Part shown: piece by piece, positions 1 through 10,656 of the stretch
Layout: the number at the start of each line of letters is the position of its first letter
How positions within the stretch are numbered: position 1 is the first letter of the stretch
Assembly (NCBI GenBank): GCA_029718625.1
Contig: CM056380.1
Coordinates: 12,293,493-12,357,492 of the forward strand
Direction: 5' to 3'
DNA: 64,000 bases
DNA from: Synaphobranchus kaupii
Taxonomy: Eukaryota > Chordata > Actinopteri > Anguilliformes > Synaphobranchidae
The notes under the pieces: generated by a model
Told to the model about the DNA's origin: nothing
Seen by the model: the letters and a program-made list of their open reading frames with translations, nothing else
The model's database searches: none
Translations under genes and position numbers: made by a program

Positions 1-1633
1 AATCCTAACACTGGTGATTCAACAAGGAAGAAGGAGAGGAATTGGGGGAAACAAGGTGGTGTCAGACTGCATTTGAGGAAACAGCAGCTCACGAGGATCC
101 CTCTGCCTTCGGTTATTATGGGAAACGTTCAGTCCCTGAGGAACAAAGTGGACGAACTCCAGGGAAATGTCCGCTGTGGGAAATGTTCAAAAGGACTTCA
201 GGGACTGCTGCATCATGGCCTTCACAGAGACGTGGCTCACTGAGCAGCACCAGGACATCGACCTGCTCATCGATGGTTTTGGGGCTCCCTTTCACCTCGA
301 TCGCAAGGCTGAAGTGACGGGGAAAACACGAGGAGGCGGGGTATGTTTGTATGTCAACAAACGATACTGCAGCTCTGTGACTGTCAGAGATCAAATCTGC
401 ACGCCAGATGTTGAACTGTTATCTGTGTCAGTGCGTCCTTTTATACCTGCCTTTTTATAACGACTGTGTACATCCACCCGAAGGCAAATGCTGCCTCTGC
501 CTCCAGCACTATTTTTGATGTCGTTCAAAAACGGCAGTCTATTTCACCTGACGCTCCAAACTTTATACTGGGTGATTTTAACCATGTCTCTCTGTAAAAG
601 ACCCTAACAAACTTTTATCAACATGTCTCCTGTCCAACCAGGCGGGACAAGACTTTGGATCTCTGTTATGGGTCAATTAAAGACGCTTTTAAATCACTCC
701 CTCTTCCCCCTCTGGGCTCTGCAGATCATAACTGTGTGTATCTTCTGCCCATTTACAAGTCTGTCTTAAAGAGGGAAAAAGCGCAAACCAAGGATGTGAA
801 AGTCTGGACTAATGAATCTGTGCTCTCCCTGCAGGAATGCTCCGACTCTACTGACTGGGATATGTTTAAGCAGTCCTGTGATGACTTTGATGAACTTACC
901 GATGTTACATGCTCATATGCTGCCTTTTGCAGAGACATGATTGTTCCCAGTAAGAGGGTTAAAATCTACCCCAATAATAAGCCATGGGTCACTAAATCAG
1001 TTAAGTCTAGCATAAGCAAAAAGAAATGTGCCTTTCAACAAGGAGTAGCATCAGATCTGCACTCAGCTACCAAGGAGCTTAAAATAGAAATTCTGAAAGC
1101 AAAACAGCTACAAATCCGAACTGGAGAATAAGATGGCTGCTAATAACCTTGGGTCAGCTTGGTCCAGCATGAAAACTATTGCTGGCCTCCAGAACACAAA
1201 AAATAGCACAAACATCACTTTAAATAGCTTTAATTCAGATACTGAATTTGCTAATGCTCTTAATTGTTTTTATATGTCTGATTTTAGAAAAGAAACTCGG
1301 GAACTGAGCCTCAAACTTTGTGACAATCAGCACTTTGCTATAAACCAAAAGGATGTTGAAAAAGCCTTCTTCTGCACAAAATTAAACAAGAGTTTAGGAC
1401 CAGATAATATCTGCGGTCGTTTACTAAAGTCTTGGGCAAAAGAATTGAGCCCAGTCTTTCATTACATTTTTAACCAATCTCTAGAAACACAGCATGTTCC
1501 CAAAGTCTGGAAGGATGCTGTTGTTGTCCCGGTTCCTAAATCCAGCTGTCCCACAACCTTAAATGATTTCAGACCAATTGCCCTGACCTCAATCTTAATG
1601 AAAATTTTTGAAAAACTGGTACGGTCAGAAATT

Positions 1634-1869
1634 TAAACATTTACATTACATTTTAGTCATTTGGCAGATGCTCTTATCCAGAGCGACGTACATTAGTGCA
1701 TTTTCCAACTTGAAACAAGTGCGTTAAAACAACCCTAAAAGGTAAATACGATTTCAAACACCAGGCGCAGTCAGTACGATTTTTATTTTTATTTATTTTT
1801 TGGGGGGGGGGGACCACACGAAAAAAAAAAAAAAAATCATACTGACTGCGCCTGGTGTTTGAAATCGTA
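1634..1869. repeat. SINE-tail fragment plus 38-bp inverted repeat inserted in LINE
   Basis: Bases 1638-1685 are the minus-strand form of a very common fish SINE tail (CGCTCTGGATAAGAGC followed by a TGTAA-type tail). Then 1747-1784 and 1831-1869 form inverted arms with about one mismatch in the core, separated by T-rich, poly-G and poly-A sequence. The insert separates RT codons that are adjacent in the intact element. A clean target duplication is not obvious. Confidence 0.7.
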
Positions 1870-1974
1870 AAAAACACAGAACATGCACTTGATCCGCTGC
1901 AGTTCGCCTGTCGGCCTAACAGAGGAGTGGAGGATGCCACACTCACTCTGCTTAACTTGCTTCTTAAACACCTG

Positions 1975-2898
1975 GGGCCCTATCTTGGCGATCTTGGCGC
2001 TTGGTCTAAGCGCATGGCGCTAAGTCCATTTAGGGCGTGTCCAAGTCCACTTTTGCTATTTTAACAGCGTGTTTTTTGGACGCTAAGCACAGCGATATTC
2101 ATTGGACAAGGTTTTGAACTTTTTTCAGTCACAAACCATTCTATTTACTTACAGGCTGTATTCCTAGATAAACAGAGCTGTATTGTAATGACGTCTGAAG
2201 CGCATTTTCAGAACTCAAAAGTCCGTCTATTGCAGTGCGCGAGTTTTCCATTGAATGACAATTCACGCATTAGGTGTAAATGACAATTCGCGCATTAGGC
2301 TTGATATAGGTGTTATCATCTCCTTTTTAATGGATAGCCATAGTCCCGTACCATCGCACATCGCCTGGATGTTGATGGAGTGGGCTGAGAGCAATGCAAT
2401 GTGGCATCGTTTCCCTTCGCCGAGGGAAAGGTAGGCTATGTGGACCTATGGAACCTTTTATTATTATGCATTTTTGATATAGCCTACACAATAATAATAT
2501 TTCACATTGTGATCTAGATATTTTAGTCATGCTTGTGCGCGCCCCTGTGTGTAACAGACAGGAGGGTACACGCGTTGTGCACACGCCTATGTAGACGCAC
2601 TTATATGCGCCGTTAAAATAACATGTAAACAACTTCGACATGACTTTAGACCAGGTTTGTGGTGGTTCTAGCGCAAGCGCTTTCTGCTGGCTCAAGATAG
2701 CAATACGCCAAAAAGAATCCTGGCCACTCCTCATCTTAAGACCAACACGCCCAGTTCACTTGTAATGGGCGCAAGAATACATGCTAGTTAAAGGACGTAA
2801 GCGTTAGGCGTTATTATGAACCTAGCGCCGGGTGTAAGATAGCAAAGACACTTGCGTTTGGGTTAGCGCCGCTTTGCGCCGGGTGTAAGATAGGGCCC
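1975..2898. mobile_element. Non-autonomous DNA transposon with GGGCCCTATCTT termini
   Basis: The 12-bp termini GGGCCCTATCTT (1975-1986) and AAGATAGGGCCC (2887-2898) are perfect inverted repeats. The element is flanked by CTG at 1972-1974 and 2899-2901, consistent with a 3-bp target duplication. Excising the element and one CTG restores the LINE reading frame (LLKHLEG). The interior holds GCGC-rich subterminal repeats and no credible transposase. A 3-bp duplication suggests a PIF/Harbinger-like mobiliser, but that is inference. Confidence 0.8.
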
Positions 2899-4028
2899 CT
2901 GGAGGGAAATGGGTGTCATGCTCGGCTTTTATTCATTGACTTTTCTTCCGCTTTTAACACGATTCAACCCCATATTTTAACCCATAGGCTTTTAGAACAT
3001 TTTAACTTAAATAACAATCTTGTGGGCTGGATTTTAGATTTTTTAACAAACAGAACACAGAGAGTCAGAGTGAATGGGTTTTTATCAAACAAAGTGTGCT
3101 CTTCTACTGGCTCACCACAAGGTTGCGTGCTCTCACCCTTGTTATTTATCCTTGAGAGGATTCATATCTACAGCTCAACATATTAAAAACCAAAGATATG
3201 ATCATTGATTTTAGAAGGCATGCTTTCACACCAGAAGACACAACCATTAAGGGTCAAACTGTTGAACTTGTGCAATCATTTAAATACCTTGGGACTATCA
3301 TTGACTGTTCACTGAAATTTGAGGCAAATTGTAAAGCTGTGTGTAGGAAGGGGCACCAGCGTCTGTTCTGCTTAAGGAAGCTGTCCTACTTCCACATTGG
3401 GAAAACCATGATGAAATTATTTTATCGTGCTTTTATTGAGTCTGTTTCATCCTTTTCTTTGGTGTCATGGTTTTGTAATCTTCCTTTGAAGGACAGAAAC
3501 AGACTAAATCAAATTGTTAAATGGTCCAGTCAGCTGATTGGTGAGTCACAGCTGAGCCCAGAGTCCCTGTATACTAGACAGTTGCAGCGGATAGCCAGCT
3601 ACGTATATCCCGAATGATGACTCCCATCCTCTGTTTGCTGAATTTCAGCCTCTTCCATCTGGTCGGAGGTTTCAAGTACCTAGGTGTAGAACAAAACGCT
3701 ACAGGAACAGCTTTGTTCCAGCTGCAATTGTTCACTTAAATAAATCCAAGCAATGTTTTGCACATATTTATGAAAGTTTATTTATTTGTCTTGTGTACTG
3801 TGATTTTATCCTGATATTCCAGTGGTTTTATATTGTTCTTGTGCCCTTCTTTCTTCTGAGTCCTGTTTTTTGTAAGCCTTTGAGCACTTGTCGTTTTATG
3901 TCTCTGTTGCGTTTGTCTTCTGTCAGTGCTCCATTGTTTAATGTTTGTCAATATGGATGCCCTCCTCTATTTTTGGCTGCAAAACAAATCTACCTACGGG
4001 TACAAATAAAGTAACCTGAACCTGAACC

Positions 4029-4246
4029 AGCTTTGTTCCCTCCCTCCCTCCCTCTCTCTCTCTCTATCACACTCCTTGATTTTTTAAAAAGAAAGATCGG
4101 CCCAAATAAGGAGACAGTCTGAGAGCGTAGGGAAAGGGGGGGGGGGTGTTGGTGGGTGGAGGTAAGAGGGGTCACCAGGGACCAGAGTCTTCTCCAAAAC
4201 CTCCTGTAAGTTTAGCCACTGCAGTTTTAATCTGCTCCCCTTTGCG

Positions 4247-4279
<33 letters not shown>

Positions 4280-4333
4280 ACTCACTCACTCACTCACTCA
4301 CTCACTCACTCTCTCTCGCTCTCTCTCTCTCAA
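4029..4333. repeat. (TC)n / (CTCA)n microsatellite block
   Basis: Pyrimidine-rich simple repeats lie at 4035-4068 and 4246-4333, including a run of about eight CTCA units at 4279-4311. A G run lies at 4136-4147. The 160 bp between the two repeat parts show nothing recognisable. The block separates the first LINE from the minus-strand LINE. Confidence 0.85.
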
Positions 4334-4699
4334 GTTCAAGGTCAAATGGCTTTATTGGCATGAATGTAAATCAATCATTGTTGCCAAAGCACAGTGCAGT
4401 ATACAACACATATTTATAGAAAATAATAATAATAATAATAAATTAATTAATATATACATATGGTACAGTAAGTGATGATATGTGGTTTCTATATTAATTA
4501 CATACTATATAAGTGGATAGAGTTAATAAATAAAAATAATATTAATAATAACAAATCAATAAATAATAATAATAATAATCAAAAAGGAAGTAGAGTGAAA
4601 ATAAAATATACAAAAATAAAATTACACAAAAATAAATAAATAAATAAAAAATACGAATAAAAAATAAAATATAATTTGCTAGAACTGATCAGACTAGGA

Positions 4700-5387
4700 C
4701 TATGTTGCATTGTTAATTAATTTATTTATTTTCCCTCTTAATTTATGGCAGGCTGTCACATATTGTGCAGAAAGTTCTGTTACCTCTGGTACTCCAAAAC
4801 ATATCTGTAGTTGTTCATCTTTTGTTTTGCTGTCATATGATGCTATTTTGTTTTTAACTGTACATAGGAAAGCTTCTCTTAAAGAAACATATGAGGAGCA
4901 GGAGAGGAGAAAGTGGAATTCTGTCTCTATTTCTCCTGGTCGACAATGTTCACATGCTCTCTCCTCTCTGGGCTTCCACATTTTCCTATGGCACCATTTT
5001 TCTATTTCCAGATTATGGTCACTGAGTCTGTACATTGTTAAAGTGCGTCTCTGTTTGGGATTTTTTATATTAACAAGGTAATGTGCTAATGTATATTTTC
5101 TGTTCAGTGATCGATAACATTCCAATTTGTTAATGTAGTTTATTTTGTTCATCCAATTATCAATGTAATTATTTTTGTTCTTGTTATCCATTGTTTTTAA
5201 GTTCTGTTTTTGAAAGAGTATGGAAGTCATTGTTTTGAAGATGGTAAGTATCTTTCATATGTTTCAGGGGGTCTGTCTCTGGGCAGAGGCAGTTACTCAT
5301 GAATGCTCTGTGCTGGTAGGATTCAGGATCAGCTTTTGCTAAGTGAGCCTGGAATTTGATAGCCCTTTTTATCATAGGGAGGGACAA
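4700..5387 (-). pseudogene. LINE ORF2 C-terminal zinc-finger-like region
   Basis: The frame contains YRLSDHNLEIE followed by a CEHC...HFLLSC arrangement, which resembles the Cys/His cluster after RT in several LINEs. A frameshift near 5210 separates it from the preceding segment at 5184-5387. The 3' UTR of the element follows at 4334-4700 and is AT-rich, with AATAAT repeats at 4420-4440 and 4560-4580. Confidence 0.6.
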
Positions 5388-5463
5388 AGGGAATTTACCC
5401 AGTTCTGCTCTGCAGGCGTGGTTTGGGCTATTTCTATGAACCTTGAGGATGTCTTTGCAGAAC

Positions 5464-6900
5464 TCAAGGTGTAGCTTTTCTATGGGATTTGTGTTGAATT
5501 ACATTGTTGAATATTTTAAGCCAAATTTTAATTGGACGATTGAATTTGTTTACTGACCTTCTGATGCTATAATAGGCCCTATGTGCTTTATCTGTCAATG
5601 CACTTATAGCTTTGTCAAACCTTCCAGAAGCACTGATTATTATCCCTAGATAATTGTAGTCCATAGTGTGCTGTAATTTGGTTTCTCCTATAGTAAATTG
5701 GTATCTGGATCCCTGTGATCTGGCCTTTTTTTGGAACACCATAATCTTGGTTTTTTTCTAGGTTAATTTTCAGTGCCCAATCTTGACAATAGTTCTCTAG
5801 CAATTCTAGGTTCTGTTGTAACCCGCGTTCTGTAGGGGACATCAAGACTAGATCATCTGCATACATGAGGAATTTTATTTCTTTTCCTTGTAAATCTAGT
5901 CCAGGACTAGGAGAGTTTTCAAGTGTAGTGGCCAATTTGTTGATGTATATGTTGAACAGGGTAGGTGATAAGTTGTAGCCCTGATGAACTCTTCGCCCTT
6001 GATTGAAATATTCCGTATTTCTGTTTCCAATTTTCACAGAGCATGTATTTTCTGAATATTTTGATTTAATTAGGTCATATAGTTTTCCACCTATGCCAAT
6101 TTGAAGAAGTAATCCGTTGTGCCAAATTGAATCAAAAGCCTTTTTTATATCTACGAAGCAGGCAAATATCTTTCCTTTGTTTTTGTTGTGGACGTGATTC
6201 TTGATAAGGGTATGTAAAGTGTAAATGTGGTCTGATGTTTGATGTTTGGGTAAGAAGCCTATTTGACTTTTTGATAGGGCATTGTGTGTTATGGTCCGAA
6301 AAGGGACTGGACACAAATGCACGACTCAGAGACAGAAATCCAATCAAGAGCACATTGATTATCTTTTATTGCAGTTTCCAGTACTTTCAGTTTTTATATA
6401 GTTAAGGTCTGATTGGAGGTTAAATCTTGGCATTCTGCATTTTTATAAAGATCTTCTAAGTGTCTTTTCCAGATGTTGCCATTTTTAATTGGAGTAGTTT
6501 CTGTTTGATGATTTGAATTAATTTCTTTCCATAATTGCCAGAAGGTATTTTGATTGACAGCCTTTTTGATTTTGGTTAGTTCATTCTCCATATATTGTGA
6601 TTTTTTCACCTGGAGTTTTTTTATATTGTTTTAGGGCCTGGAAGTATTCGAGGCGTCCCTCTTGGTCATTTGGGTTTCTATGTTTTTGTTTGACAGTTTT
6701 CTTAAGTTCTTTTTTGATGAAGCACATTCCCTATCAAACCATTTTTCTTTTTGCTTTGTGTTTGGTTTTCTATTTCTTGACATTTTCAATTTAGATTTCT
6801 TTGCCAATTGTATAAATATGTTAGTCAAATCACATGTGGCTAAATTTATGCTTTCTTTTGTTAATTTCTTATTGTGTGTTTAAAAATGTATCTATCATGT
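5464..6900 (-). pseudogene. LINE reverse transcriptase, deleted in its N-terminal motifs
   Basis: The best frame (6322-5615) contains SQIGFLPKHQTSDHI, FVDIKKAFDSIWH, a QGYNLSPTLFNIYIN block and an intact FLMYADDLVL catalytic box. Upstream, minus-strand residues at 6394-6828 hold the linker between endonuclease and RT. About 95 bp of unrelated sequence at 6300-6394 replaces the first RT motifs, so this is an internal deletion or replacement. A frameshift at about 5740 precedes the thumb region (5464-5742). Confidence 0.75.
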
Positions 6901-7017
6901 CCTGAATTTCATCACAGCACAATGCTGCATTATAGTCATTAATGCTCTGTTCTGTCCATTTGTATGTCCTCGGGAGAGGGAAAAGGTCAGGTTCTATGTT
7001 TGGTTTCTCAGTATGTG

Positions 7018-7850
7018 TCACTGATTTTTTTTAAATACAAGATTGTTGTGGTCTGATATGGGAAGTTGAGGTAAAACTATAAATGCATTGATATATCTTG
7101 GTTTAAAATCAGTAATGACATAGTCCACCACGCTACTACCTAGTACAGAGCTGTAAGTGAGTCTACCCAGAGAGTCCCCCCTGATTCTGCCATTAACAAT
7201 GTACAGACCCAGGCCTTTACACATCTGAAGTACCTGTTTGCCACTTTTGTTTACCACACTGTCATAACTTTGTCTCTGTGTGGTTATGTAGTTTTGGTAT
7301 AAAGGGTTTTGTCTAAATATATATATCGGTTTCCCTCCATGTCAATAAAATCTGGCTCTCTACCAGTTCTGGCATTGAAATCACCACATAGTAGGATGGA
7401 ACCTAAGGACTGGAAATGGCTTATTTCTTTTTGGAATTCCTTAAAGTGTTCCTCCACATAGTATGGGGAATTTGAAGGTGTAATATATACTGCACATAGA
7501 TAAACATTGCAATTTGTCTTCTGTCAATTTTAATCCAAATGTGTTTTTTTCCTTTTTTGACTGGTGAGATGCAATCTTTGTATTCCCCTTAATACCATAC
7601 CAGAATACCACCTGAGTCTCTGCTGTTCTTAACATGGGCATGTTTTACAGAGGGTATGCTAACTTCAATATAATTATTTGGACAATTTGAATTGATATGC
7701 TTTTGATTCCATGTTTCATTTAAAATAATTATATCTGTATTTTTTACACTATTTACAAAATCAGGGTTTGTTGAGTATAAGCCCTGAATGTTCCAATTAC
7801 TAATAGAGAATGATGCTATATTTCTTATCTTTATGGTAAAGGTGTTTCAC
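7018..7850 (-). pseudogene. LINE APE-type endonuclease, frameshifted
   Basis: Read on the minus strand, pieces of the nuclease are visible: SNWNIQGL at about 7790, an LNETWN motif near 7730, a region near 7380 corresponding to the GDFNARTG block, and YVITD followed by PISDHN at 7018-7257. At least three frame changes or stops separate them. It would have nicked target DNA for this LINE. Confidence 0.65.
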
Positions 7851-8131
7851 AAAGAAGTAACTGATCTATGATGTGATATATGACATACCAACCATTGCTA
7901 GTTGACAATGATATATTATTTAGTTGGTAGATTGGTTACATTACTATTAATGTTCATTTACCTGAACAATTTAGTACAGAGTAAGGTAATCAGGTCTCTT
8001 ATCTGACTTGGGTTCAGTTGATCAGCTAGAGGCGTCACTGTTCTAGCAGCTACAGTGGCATAGCTGTCTCTCTGAGATGATGGCTGAGGTGGATGATGTT
8101 GCTGCAACCAATTATCATGTCCCTGTGGAGC

Positions 8132-8750
8132 CTAGAGGGGTGGACTGTACTGTGGTAAGGCGGGTCTGGGGCCTCTAGGAAGGCTTGGGCCTGTGTGGAC
8201 ATATGTTTTAGTGTTGTGGGGGTTCCAAGGGAGCTTAGCTTGACTGTTTGTGCTCCTGGTCTTGATTTGAGGGGTAGCTGAATTCCGGTTTAAGGCTGTG
8301 TCCTTAATGTTCTTCACAAACAGTCTCACACCCTGATGGTTGAGATGCAGTCGATCATAGAGGTGCTGGTGTAAAATCATCCCATGAAGTGTCACGTGTA
8401 CATTTGGTAATTGTGCACAGTTTTTGACGATTTCAGCATTAATATTATTAATCGCATGCTGGGGTATATCTGTTGCTGCGGGGAACTCTCTGGTGGCTTT
8501 CATAGCTATCTCTTTCAGCATGTGGGGTATGTTTTTATTGTGTCCCGTCAGGTCATTGGTTCCAGTGTGGATAAGGATGTGTTTAACCCCCTGGAGGTTC
8601 TTATTTGAGATCTGCTCCATGGCCTTGGATAATGTGGGGCTCCAGATCTGTGCTGATCTTCTGCCTGGGAAGAGACGTTTCATGCTGATGTGTTTCCCAT
8701 TAGAGTCTTTTTTTCCTGTGTGGCAAGTGGTAGGTGTGTGCTGGATCTAG
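8132..8750 (-). pseudogene. LINE ORF1 fragment with SGNH/GDSL esterase-like domain
   Basis: The minus-strand frame shows DSNGKH near the start (block I serine), ILIHTGTNDL in the middle (block III) and YDRLHLNHQG near the end (the DxxH block). Together these supply the Ser/Asp/His set of SGNH hydrolases. Esterase domains are known in ORF1 of some CR1-like non-LTR retrotransposons, where a membrane or lipid role has been proposed. The glycine normally preceding block I appears to be lysine here. The frame stops around 8132, where a Pro-rich tail ends. Catalytic activity is not established. Confidence 0.65.
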
Positions 8751-8935
8751 GTTTGTCAGTGTGGTGGATATCAGTGTGTGTGTGTGTGAGTCAGTGATGT
8801 GTGTGTCTGTTTGTAAGGGTTTTGGAAAGGTAGAAAGGTGAGGCAAGGGGGGGTTTGTGGGGGGAGGGGAAGAGGGTGCCGGAAGGTTAGGTGGCGTAAG
8901 GAGGGGAGAGGGTGTGGGAGGGGTAGGGGGGGTAG

Positions 8936-8991
8936 ACTCTCTCTCTCTCTCTTTCTCTCCCTCACTCTCTCCCTCTCTTTCTCTCCCTCGC

Positions 8992-9027
<36 letters not shown>

Positions 9028-9028
9028 A
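8936..9028. repeat. (TC)n microsatellite between two LINEs
   Basis: A CTCTCT-rich tract with TTTCTC and CCCTC interruptions. It abuts the 5' end of the minus-strand LINE on the left and the 5' region of the Tx1-like LINE on the right. Confidence 0.9.
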
Positions 9029-9229
9029 GAGTGAGTGCTGTCTGTGAGAGTGGAGCTGCTGAATGTTGCTTATCCTATCTTTTATCTTTTCTTTTTCCTT
9101 TCCTGTGTTCCCCCTTTTCTTGCTTTTTCCTTTGTTAAAAGTGTAGTTTGTGTTTCGCAAAGGTGCTTTCTATTGTCTTTCTGTTAATATTAGTTAATAC
9201 TTGTTTGTTGGTTTAGACGTGGAGTGGTG

Positions 9230-10440
9230 ATGGCGTCTAACCCTGAGGTGGGTGCGTCATCCCTCTCTCTGCACCATGGCTTCAGGTGTGTACCATAGGA
9301 GAACAGATAGGCTATGAGAAAATAGCATCAGTGTCTAGAATGAATAAAGTAGTTGTTGTTTTTTTAAAAGAGGAAGATTTTGTTCATCGTATTATTGAGA
9401 ATGGAATTGTTGTGAACGGGTTGTTTGTTCAAGCTACACCGTTTTTTTTCCTGTCAATGAAAGTGACGATTTTGAATGTCCCGCCGTTTATCCCAAACAA
9501 AGCTCTGGAGCGAGAGCTTTCGCGATTTGGTAAGTTTTCTAGCTCTATTAAAATGATTGCACTGGGTTGTAAAAACGAGGCATTAAAACACGTCTTGTCT
9601 TTTCGAAGGAAAGTTTTTATGTTTTTAGACAACCCAACTTTAGACGTGTCTTTCCGATGTAAACATGAAAATAAATTATATATGCTATACGCATCCACTG
9701 GCAGCTTGCGCTGTTTCGAGTGTGGGGATGTTAGCCACAAAAGGCATGCACGTCCACACAAAGAACGGGCGGAAGATAAAACTGACGGGGGAACAGGGGT
9801 AAATAGAGAGGGGGTTACTGTTGTTTCAGTGGCAGGGGAGGCCCAGGAGGTTGGATCTCAAAGGGTACCAGAGGGCCCCCATACGGAACCTCCGCAGCCG
9901 CATCTCGGCGATATACAGCCAATTGAGTCTGGGTATCTGACTGGGGATTCTGTCCCAGGGGTCGAATCTGTAAATGTTGCATCGACTACCTCTGCTGGGG
10001 AGACAATTATAGCAGACACGGGTTTGGTGGTGGATCCGACTAGCAGTGAGATGTCGGCGGTGGGGAGGAACGAGAGTCAATTGGGGAATGAGGACGGAAT
10101 GGAAGGTCCGTGTGGGGGTAATGCTTCATGCGGAGTCAACAGATAAGGAAGTGAGGGAGGATGATATGTTGTCTGACACTTCCAGTGTGACCGATATCGC
10201 TGCATCGGATACGGCAAATCCACTCTATTCTCTGCAAGAGATAGATAGCTTCCTCGATAGAACGTACGGGAGGCAGGTTAATTTAGCTGACTTTTTTTCC
10301 CGATGAAGAGAAGTTTGTGCGAACAGTCGCATCATTGGCAGGAATCGGGCTTGACGAGTTGAGCAGAAAAAGAGATTGCGATTAGGCTGAACTAATCACT
10401 GCGATGAGAAAGGGAAATAATTTTTTGCGGAACACAAAAT
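9230..10440 (+). pseudogene. Tx1-type ORF1 (nucleic-acid-binding protein)
   Basis: The start is taken at ATG 9230 (MASNPEVGASSL), typical of Tx1 ORF1 N-termini. A small deletion or frameshift near 9290 leads into the long open frame 9286-10146 with IGYEKIASVSRMNKVVVVF, NVPPFIPNKALERELSRFGKF (an RNA-binding-fold-like region) and a zinc knuckle CFECGDVSHKRHARPHK. In that knuckle the expected fourth cysteine reads arginine, which would disrupt metal binding. A second frame change near 10140 and a third in a T run at 10292-10298 break the C-terminus, whose DEEKFVRTVASLAGIGLDEL segment is visible to about 10370. The product would coat LINE RNA. Confidence 0.75.
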
Positions 10441-10656
10441 ACACCAGCAAATGATGATTAGCCAAAGCGTGTTTTGCCTTTTTATTTTTTCATCTGTTTC
10501 TTTTATTTTTCTCTACAAATATGGAAGTAGGTTTACGCGTAGGCTGCGATGTAACTAATGAAACAGAGTGGGGAATGTGGTGGGAGGGGGAGTGTATCCT
10601 GAGTCATGGGTCTAACCTCAGTGCTGGGGTGGCGATCCTTTTTTCATCCAGTTTGT

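Larger units (their letters stand above)
113..3620 (+). pseudogene. LINE endonuclease-reverse transcriptase ORF, broken
   Basis: The endonuclease part (about 113-1130) shows TETWL, LGDFNH and SADHN motifs of the APE-type nuclease that nicks the insertion target. RT begins in the 1133-1636 frame (LNKSLGPDN, then LNDFRPIALTS), continues at about 1865-1970 (LDPLQFACRPNRGVEDA), resumes at 2902 ([24 protein letters not shown]) and ends in the 3198-3617 frame (FKYLGTIID onward). Frameshifts occur near 165, 460-650 and 1132. The catalytic YADD segment is absent: about 30 codons are missing at roughly 3152, where LLFIL runs straight into the region downstream of YADD. This copy cannot encode an active RT. 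Confidence 0.8.
1..4028 (+). mobile_element. L2/CR1-like (Jockey superfamily) LINE, nested and defective
   Basis: A non-LTR retrotransposon lies in plus orientation from the window edge to a 3' tail near 4028, where an AATAAA-like stretch is followed by short CCTGAA repeats. Endonuclease, RT and post-RT regions occur in the expected order but are split over several frames. Two later insertions interrupt it, one at about 1634-1868 and one at 1975-2898; removing them rejoins recognisable RT sequence. The 5' end may lie outside the window. Clade assignment rests on RT wording such as LNDFRPIALTSILMKIFEKL and GSPQGCVLSPLLF, which is typical of fish L2/CR1/Rex1 elements; I cannot separate these clades by eye. 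Confidence 0.85.
4334..8935 (-). mobile_element. I/Nimb-like LINE, minus strand, near full length but degraded
   Basis: On the minus strand the order is ORF1 esterase (about 8750-8132), endonuclease (about 7850-7018), RT (about 6900-5464), a C-terminal Cys/His region (5387-4700) and a 3' UTR ending in AATAAAGCC and two TTGAACTTGA-like units at about 4334. (TC)n tracts border both ends. The ORFs are cut by many stops and frameshifts. The clade label is a judgement from protein wording and the 3' tail and could be wrong. Confidence 0.75.

Noticed and set aside
9826..10080. Minus-strand ORF opposite Tx1 ORF1
   Set aside because: It is a shadow of the coding strand with no family resemblance.
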